The translations under genes and the position numbers were made by a program. The notes below the pieces were generated by a model. It was not told where the DNA came from and ran no database searches. It saw only the letters and a list, made by a program, of their open reading frames with translations. Shown in pieces: positions 59,346 to 64,000 of a DNA stretch of 64,000 bases; positions within the stretch are counted from its first letter, which is position 1; the number at the start of each line of letters is the position of its first letter. Where the stretch lies: the NCBI RefSeq assembly GCF_035083965.1, contig NC_089732.1, positions 8,627,883-8,691,882 on the forward strand, given 5' to 3'. The DNA comes from Branchiostoma lanceolatum (Eukaryota; Chordata; Leptocardii; Amphioxiformes; Branchiostomatidae).

Positions 59346-59354
59346 TATAAAAGG
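59346..59354 (+). promoter_or_regulatory. TATA box of the composite element
   Basis: TATAAAAGG in a 117-bp block that is duplicated almost unchanged at 63252-63367 (TATA at 63305-63313). An ATG in good context (AAAATGTCC) follows about 95 bp downstream in the large copy. Confidence 0.6.
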
Positions 59355-59447
59355 CAGCGTGTAAGCACACCTGGGTGTTAGTTATAGGCCTCCGCCCGCC
59401 GACGGAGTCCCTAGCTCTTCGTCTACGAGATCAACCACCCGGAGAAA

Positions 59448-59579
59448 ATGTCCAGCAAGCGAAGCCGAGGAAAATTGTCTGCAAGCCGCGAATGCGTTCG
59501 GGCACGTCTATACGGCAGTTTTCTCTCGGTTGTCCCTTCTTTTCGAAGGGAGAGGATAGGTTTGTTAGTGGTTATTTGA
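59448..59579 (+). CDS. Short start-codon ORF of the composite element
   Basis: 43 codons: MSSKRSRGKLSASRECVRAR, LYGSFLSVVPSFRRERIG and so on, ending TGA. It is basic at the N-terminus. It lies about 95 bp after a TATA box, with an AAAATGTCC start context. A possible donor (ATAG-GTTTGT) falls near its end, so it may be a first exon. I recognise no family. Confidence 0.3.
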   Translation: MSSKRSRGKLSASRECVRARLYGSFLSVVPSFRRERIGLLVVI

Positions 59580-60258
59580 ACTGGTAGGGGTGAAAGTTTT
59601 AGCATTTACTTTGTAGTTAACGTTGTGTCGAATTTTTTGGCTTGGCCACGTGTTGCAATATCCTATTTTTGAAAGGCTGTGTTCGAGTGACTCCAGTCTT
59701 TGTGTTGTGTATTTGTTGTTTAACAGTTGCGCAAGATTTTTTTGCTTGACTAGAGATAGCCGGAGTTGTATTCTCGTGCTATTTGGTCATTTCCTTTGTC
59801 CTTTGTTCTCTTCCAGCCACGCTGGCACGAGGCCAGGTGTGCCTACATGTGTGACCTAATTAATTTACGTTCCTTTGTTTGCAGGCGCCCTAGACACTCG
59901 TTGATTGGTTTGGACAGCAGGGTACGTTTAACCTACGTTTGTTTGCAGATATTTTAGGAACTTAGCAGGTTAAACTTCGGGAAGCTGCTGCCACGAGGCC
60001 AGGACTTTTCCCTTTTCTTCGTACATTCGTTGCGTTTTCCGTGCGTTTCGTTTCCTTGTGTAGTCTGCTCCTGCAGACAATGGTTACAGGTATGCGACAC
60101 CTGGCTGCACGTGGGAATGCCATTGTTTTTTCCTTCCTATTGTCTTTTTTATTCAGGTAATTGGTTTGAATGCACATGTGTTGGACTAAGTGTAACGTGG
60201 TGGATTATTTTCTGCTACGTGTTTTTGTACTTAATTGACGTGTGTTTGAACCATACAG

Positions 60259-60410
60259 GTCTTTGTGTGCGAGTTACAGCAATGTCAGGCCTGGCCTCTC
60301 GAACGGCTCCAGTCAGGTAGGTAGCGGCTCCGGTACATCAGGCACCAGTCCCGGGTCCGACGGCGGCGACGAGTTGGTCTGGTCCAGCGAGGGACAGCTC
60401 AGGCGTTAGA
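60259..60410 (+). CDS. Exon-like Ser/Gly-rich module A
   Basis: Acceptor-like CCATACAG, then a frame SYSNVRPGLSNGSSQVGSGS-GTSGTSPGSDGGDELVW, ending in a stop after EGQLRR. A donor-like CAG-GTAGGT lies at 60316/60317, so the module may be spliced short. The start is homologous to module B (60832 onward): both open GTCTT, then TAC-GCA, CCAGGCC/CAGGCCTG, GACTCCAGTC/GGCTCCAGTC and a GGCTCCGG block. Internal duplication supports a real transcribed unit but not a known protein. Confidence 0.3.
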
Positions 60411-60831
60411 CCAGGTCGTCACACTGCGGGACCGTAACGAGGAGTCACCTTGGCCATCCAGCAATCAGTGGGGCTGTGCGACCTCATTCAGATTCCCGAT
60501 TTCCCGGTAGAGGGGGCGGTAAACATTTCCTGTTCTCTAGGATTTCTTTTGTTTGTTTTCGGTTGAATTTATTTCAGACGTTACGCGATTGATTGTGAGA
60601 TTGTGTATGGTTGCTTGGTAGTTTGAATGCGTGTAATAGTGGTGGTGAAAGTTGAAAGAAAAAAAAAAAAAAATCGTCTGAATGGCCCGGGATTGTTCAC
60701 GTAATCGGCACGTTTTGTCCTGTGGAACCCGGGCAGGGTATTTGGTTTGGATTTGGTGGCAAAAGTTGGTTGAGGAGGAGAAGAGGATTGTATTTAATGC
60801 CCTGTTCTTAACGTGTGTTTTAACTATGCAG

Positions 60832-61037
60832 GTCTTACCGCAGTACCAGGCCCGTCCTCCCAATCGACTCCAGTCCCGGCACAGCAGGCAGCTTCGTCTG
60901 CGACCCAGGCAGCCCCTGCTACTGGTCAGCAGGCTCCGGCTGTAGTCCCGAATCCGACGATGGCGCTGCCCAGTCCAACCCAGCAAGGGGTTACTTCAGC
61001 GCAGCAAGCGACACCAGTACCGAGATTGTTCCAGTAA
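60832..61037 (+). CDS. Exon-like module B (two open frames)
   Basis: Acceptor TATGCAG preceded by a T-rich tract. One frame reads LTAVPGPSSQSTPVPAQQAA and on to VPRLFQ-stop (Ala/Pro/Gln-rich). Another, entered from a phase-2 donor, reads SYRSTRPVLPIDSSPGTAGS and continues open past 61037, resembling module A (both SYxxxRPxL). Which frame is used cannot be decided here. Confidence 0.3.
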
Positions 61038-61170
61038 ACGGCACGTTGTGGTCCTTGGGAACCCGGGCAGTGTGGATGGACATGCAAGGATTTAAGATTG
61101 TTTTTTCCTTGTATTGTTGCCTTGTGTTTTGGGACACATTCCTCAGTTCTCTTCAACGTGTTTTGACTAT

Positions 61171-61371
61171 GCAGGCACCTTGTCAGAGCTTCACCATCCC
61201 ACGAGCCCGTTCTACCTCCGGCAGTTCCCTTGACATGCACCCAGGCAACCCAGGGGATCCTGCCAACAGCTACCAGACGCCATGCAGGCATCATGTCAGA
61301 GCTTCACCGTCCCACGAACCCACTTTACGCATTCTCACCAGAGTTCCCAACGGTTTCATGCCGCCCTCTAT
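61171..61371 (+). CDS. Exon-like module C
   Basis: Acceptor GACTATGCAG, almost the same sequence context as for module B (GTGTTTTRACTATGCAG). One frame reads HLVRASPSHEPVLPPAVPLT and on to SELHRPTNPLYAF and a stop. TGTCAGAGCTTCACC-TCCCACGA-CCC occurs twice inside it, 109 bp apart. Product unknown. Confidence 0.3.
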
Positions 61372-61591
61372 AGTTTTGATCCACATGATTTTTGACTAAA
61401 TTACCTTTGTTTTTTATTGAGCTCTGTATTATTTTGTGTCGTGATTACGCTTCTCTAATGTTTTTGACAAAGTATTTGATTGTTGTTTTCCTTTCCCCTT
61501 TTACGTTGTGATTGTTTTTGGTTGTTGTTTATTTACTTCGGCCTTTCGAAATTTTCCCTGTTGTGTGTCCCGGTTTCGGCAGGTGAGTATG

Positions 61592-62150
61592 TGTTATTTT
61601 GTGTATATGTCAATTTGTGCATGTGTTCCCGGTAAGGCATTACGCCAAGGGGGAGTGTTGTATTATTTCCCGGTTTCGGCGCTTTGTCGAACGGGGTATG
61701 TGTCAATGTGTACGTGTGTTCCCGGTAAGGCTTTAAGCCAATTGGGAGTGATGTAATATTTCCCGGATTCGGCGCTTTGTTGAACGGGGTATGTGTTAAT
61801 GTGTGCATGTGTTCCCGGTAAGGCATTAAGCCAAGTGGGAGTGTTGTAATATTTCCCGGATTCGGCGCTTTGTCGAACGGGGTATGTGTCAATGTGTATG
61901 TGTGTTCCCGGTAAGGCATTAAGCCAATTGGGAGTGATGTAATATTTCCCGGATTCGGCGCTTTGTCGAACGGGGTATGTGTTAATGTGTGCGTGTGTTC
62001 CCGGTAAGGCATCAAGCCAAGTGGGAGTGTTGTAATATTTCCCGGATTCGGCGCCTTGTCGAACGGGGTATTTGTGAATGTGTGCATGTGTTCCCGGTAA
62101 GGAATTAAGCCAAGAGGGAGTGTTAGATATTTCTTGTTTTCGGCGCTTGG
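61592..62150. repeat. 93-bp minisatellite, six copies, dimeric pattern
   Basis: GGTAAGG recurs at 61631, 61724, 61817, 61910, 62003 and 62096, exactly 93 bp apart each time. Odd and even units differ consistently (AGCCAAGTGGGAGTG against AGCCAATTGGGAGTG), so the array grew as 186-bp dimers. Because 93 is a multiple of three, the minus strand stays open for 184 codons with a 31-residue repeat (FDKAPNPGNITTLPLGLMPY in one unit type, FDKAPNPGNITSLPIGLMPY in the other). That ORF is probably a by-product of the period. Confidence 0.95.
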
Positions 62151-62178
62151 GAGTTTAAGTGTTTTTAACTAGCTGTGA

Positions 62179-62371
62179 ATGAGCGTTGTTAACAATACAT
62201 TTCACCAGGTGAAGGGTTACCGCCAGGCTATGGAAATCGTGGGGGCAGATTCTGAGCCATTTTGTAATGACTTACTTTATTTGGTAAGACGTGGTTTTAG
62301 AGTGTTGTATAAATTGAACCGGCACGGACTCTTGATTCTCGGCATTTATCCAACTGCTTTGTGAAAATAAA
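62179..62371 (+). CDS. Possible terminal exon with poly(A) signal
   Basis: The frame is open from ATG 62179, or from an acceptor TTTCACCAG just after it, through VKGYRQAMEIVGADSEPFCN and DLLYLVRRGFRVLYKLNRHG to TGA at 62362-62364. AATAAA lies at 62366-62371. It looks like the last exon of the transcription unit that would start at 59346. No known domain. Confidence 0.35.
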
Positions 62372-63190
62372 GTTTATAAAGAATTATGTTAACAAGAATG
62401 AATAAAAGGTTTCAGCGCTTTTAAGTATGCTACATGAAAATAAACAAAAGATGTATTCTGGTTATTTATCAAGTGTTGGTATTTATGTTTAGTCCTTTCA
62501 AGGGCTTGATAACATATGATATATTTGATGAGTTTGTAAATTCGCATCATGTTTGTCCCTTCTTGGGCATATTTATTAAAGTCTGTTTATAGTCTGCCTG
62601 TTGTGTTCTATATTTTTTCCCCAATAAATGCACGCATGTGTACTGATGTACGTTAACGTATATGCGTATTAATGCATTGTCTTATATATATATATGTTTT
62701 AGTTTGGCTGTCGGTATGTGTACACGTTTATACGTATGGTTTAATTAGTGATCTGTTAACTAACTTGATTTAGTTGTTTCAACGTTCGATATGCATCAGC
62801 CAAAAATTTTTTCGTAATCGTTTATTTTCACTTTTAAGGGAAACAGTAATGTGTATCCCCTCCCTTCAAATTTGGATTAAGACTTATTCGATGTTATAAT
62901 GGAGAAATGAGAATGGGAAGAAAAATAGAAAGCAATATCAAGGTTAACTTATTACTGAAGTTGTTGAAGTAATTCGAGTGAGATTAAGGCACATTGAACA
63001 TGAGTCTTTATCAAAGGGGATGGCAATATGCACTTTGAGCAAAAAGGGTGAATAATAGATGATGAGTGAGGGGAAGGAATGAGATGTCAGTTGCAGAAGG
63101 TTAGCATTAGATAGAGTTAGTAAGGGATAAATGTGACGTTGTGATGAAAGTAAAAGGTAAGGTAGACTGACAGATACAGCGTTGGAGGAA
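62372..63190. other. 3' interior of the composite element, non-coding
   Basis: AT-rich, with a TA dinucleotide run near 62685-62696. No ORF of note up to the conserved 62-bp right end at 63192-63253. Confidence 0.5.
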
Positions 63191-63251
63191 GACGGCAATT
63201 TCCGCATCACCCATTCCGGAGGACCTATGACTGCGCATGACAAATAGGAAA

Positions 63252-63525
63252 CTATTTGTCATGCGCGGTCATGGGTCAGAAGGAATCAGGTGATACCTTC
63301 ACACTATAAAAGGCAGCGTGTAAGCACACCTGGGTGTTAGTTATAGGCCTCCGCCCGCCGATGGAGTCTAAAGCGACCCACCCACCCAAACCCCGGGACA
63401 TTTTCTCCGGGGGCATAGATATCCGCTCAGGGGCGTTCGCCTCAGCCGATATGAATCGTTAGGCTCCAGACGGCAATTTCCGCATCACCCATTCCGGAGG
63501 ACCTATGACTGCGCATGACAAATAG
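63252..63525 (+). mobile_element. 274-bp derivative of the composite element
   Basis: Same first 117 bp (including the TATA box) and same last about 60 bp as the 3.96 kb element, with only about 100 bp of unrelated middle sequence. It begins 4 bp (GAAA) after the large copy ends, and GAAA also follows its own right end. The middle carries GGACATTTTCTCCGGG, the reverse complement of a 16-bp segment around the start codon of the large copy (59438-59453). Confidence 0.7.
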
Positions 63526-64000
63526 GAAACTTTCTGTTCTATAAGTGCGATAGAGAAGAACCCCAAGCAGTACGTGATTACGACTTAGCTAAGATGTCTT
63601 TCAGATAACACCTACTCTTAAGATGTGTCTGAAGTGTCTGTACGTGGCACTTGAAGCAAGTAACGTACAGCTGGGAATAGTGTTTGAAACCTTAGAGTTG
63701 CACTTGAGGAGGCAGAAGTGCAACTTGTCTTCCTCAAGCTCATGTTCAAGTGGGCTCGTAGAGTTGGCATTGACTAATACAGGCATCGATGTGTGGAGAT
63801 GCGATGTAGTGCACGTACATGAGAAATAATGCACATATTATATGTTGATAAAATTAGGTCCTGTTAGATGTTTTGATACATTTGTACTTGTGTTTTCATT
63901 TTTGGTCTCTCATCTCTTGACCTTTGATCCTATTAAGCACATGTTTTAATGCGTTTTTGCATGTCCTTTCGAATGTCGTATTTGGCGCTTTTTAAATGGT
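63526..64000. other. Non-coding, nothing recognised
   Basis: Overlapping short ORFs on both strands at 63601-63834 lie on the same bases and show no family resemblance. Confidence 0.5.

Larger units (their letters stand above)
59292..63247 (+). mobile_element. 3.96 kb composite element with terminal inverted repeats and exon-like content
   Basis: The left end begins CTATTTGTCATGCGCGGTCA. The right end is the reverse complement of CTATTTGTCATGCGCAGTCA. The inverted repeats are about 26 bp with two differences. The interior has a TATA box, a short start-codon ORF, duplicated exon-like modules, a 93-bp minisatellite and a final exon-like ORF with AATAAA. I see no recognisable transposase or reverse transcriptase, so it would be non-autonomous or a captured gene. 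The first 117 bp and last 62 bp recur in the adjacent small element. The alternative is a locally duplicated host gene whose flanks look like inverted repeats. Confidence 0.6.

Noticed and set aside
61533..62087. 184-codon antisense repeat protein over the 93-bp minisatellite
   Set aside because: The frame is kept open by the unit length being a multiple of three. It has no promoter or partner exon, so it is reported as a repeat property, not as a gene.
59292..63530. LTR retrotransposon, based on the 117-bp direct repeats
   Set aside because: The repeats lack TG...CA ends, primer-binding site and polypurine tract, and no gag, protease, reverse transcriptase or integrase is present. The inverted ends fit better.

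Overview
The window is a piece of an animal nuclear genome. Its coding sequence is split by GT-AG introns and its spacers are long, AT-rich and full of short inverted-repeat elements and tandem duplications. The best fit is an invertebrate chordate of the amphioxus (Branchiostoma) type. Three things point there: a chordate-like ZNG1 (CBWD) gene, single-exon ANKRD63-like genes, and a single-pass leucine-rich-repeat receptor. The species call is an inference from gene content and repeat style, not from a database match.

Layout. From about 4.8 to 33.5 kb, the minus strand carries the first nine coding exons of ZNG1, a COBW-domain GTPase zinc chaperone that serves methionine aminopeptidase 1. Every exon has correct splice sites and phases, and together they encode 234 residues plus two bases. 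The C-terminal third was not found and presumably lies left of base 1. The introns (up to 9.8 kb) hold many small repeats. Upstream of exon 1 lie a degenerate copy of that exon (about 33.95-34.02 kb), a weaker echo of its 3' end (about 36.1 kb), and a possible divergent first exon on the plus strand (35.85-36.04 kb).

From 40.6 to 54.5 kb is a second cluster. Two diverged, intronless ankyrin-repeat genes of the ANKRD63 type face each other (plus at 40.65-41.87 kb, minus at 52.69-54.46 kb). Between them is a two-exon gene for an LRR transmembrane receptor (45.6-49.6 kb, plus). The ankyrin proteins look like cytoplasmic scaffolds with disordered Ser-rich tails. The LRR protein has a signal peptide, about nine LRRs, an LRRCT cap, a Thr/Ser-rich stalk, one membrane segment and an acidic, tyrosine-bearing tail.

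The right end is dominated by mobile DNA. A 5'-truncated LINE (55.0-56.4 kb) is followed by an unusual 3.96 kb element (59.29-63.25 kb). That element has about 26-bp terminal inverted repeats, a TATA box, several duplicated exon-like Ser/Gly/Pro-rich modules, a 93-bp minisatellite and a poly(A) signal. A 274-bp derivative with the same ends sits 4 bp downstream. This pair is the best candidate for something undescribed. Other notable structures are two palindromic elements with matching ends and 9-bp target duplications (one inside an older repeat), a TTAA-flanked palindromic element, a clean tRNA-type SINE with a 12-bp target duplication, and a 19-bp identical motif repeated 1.2 kb apart in one ZNG1 intron.
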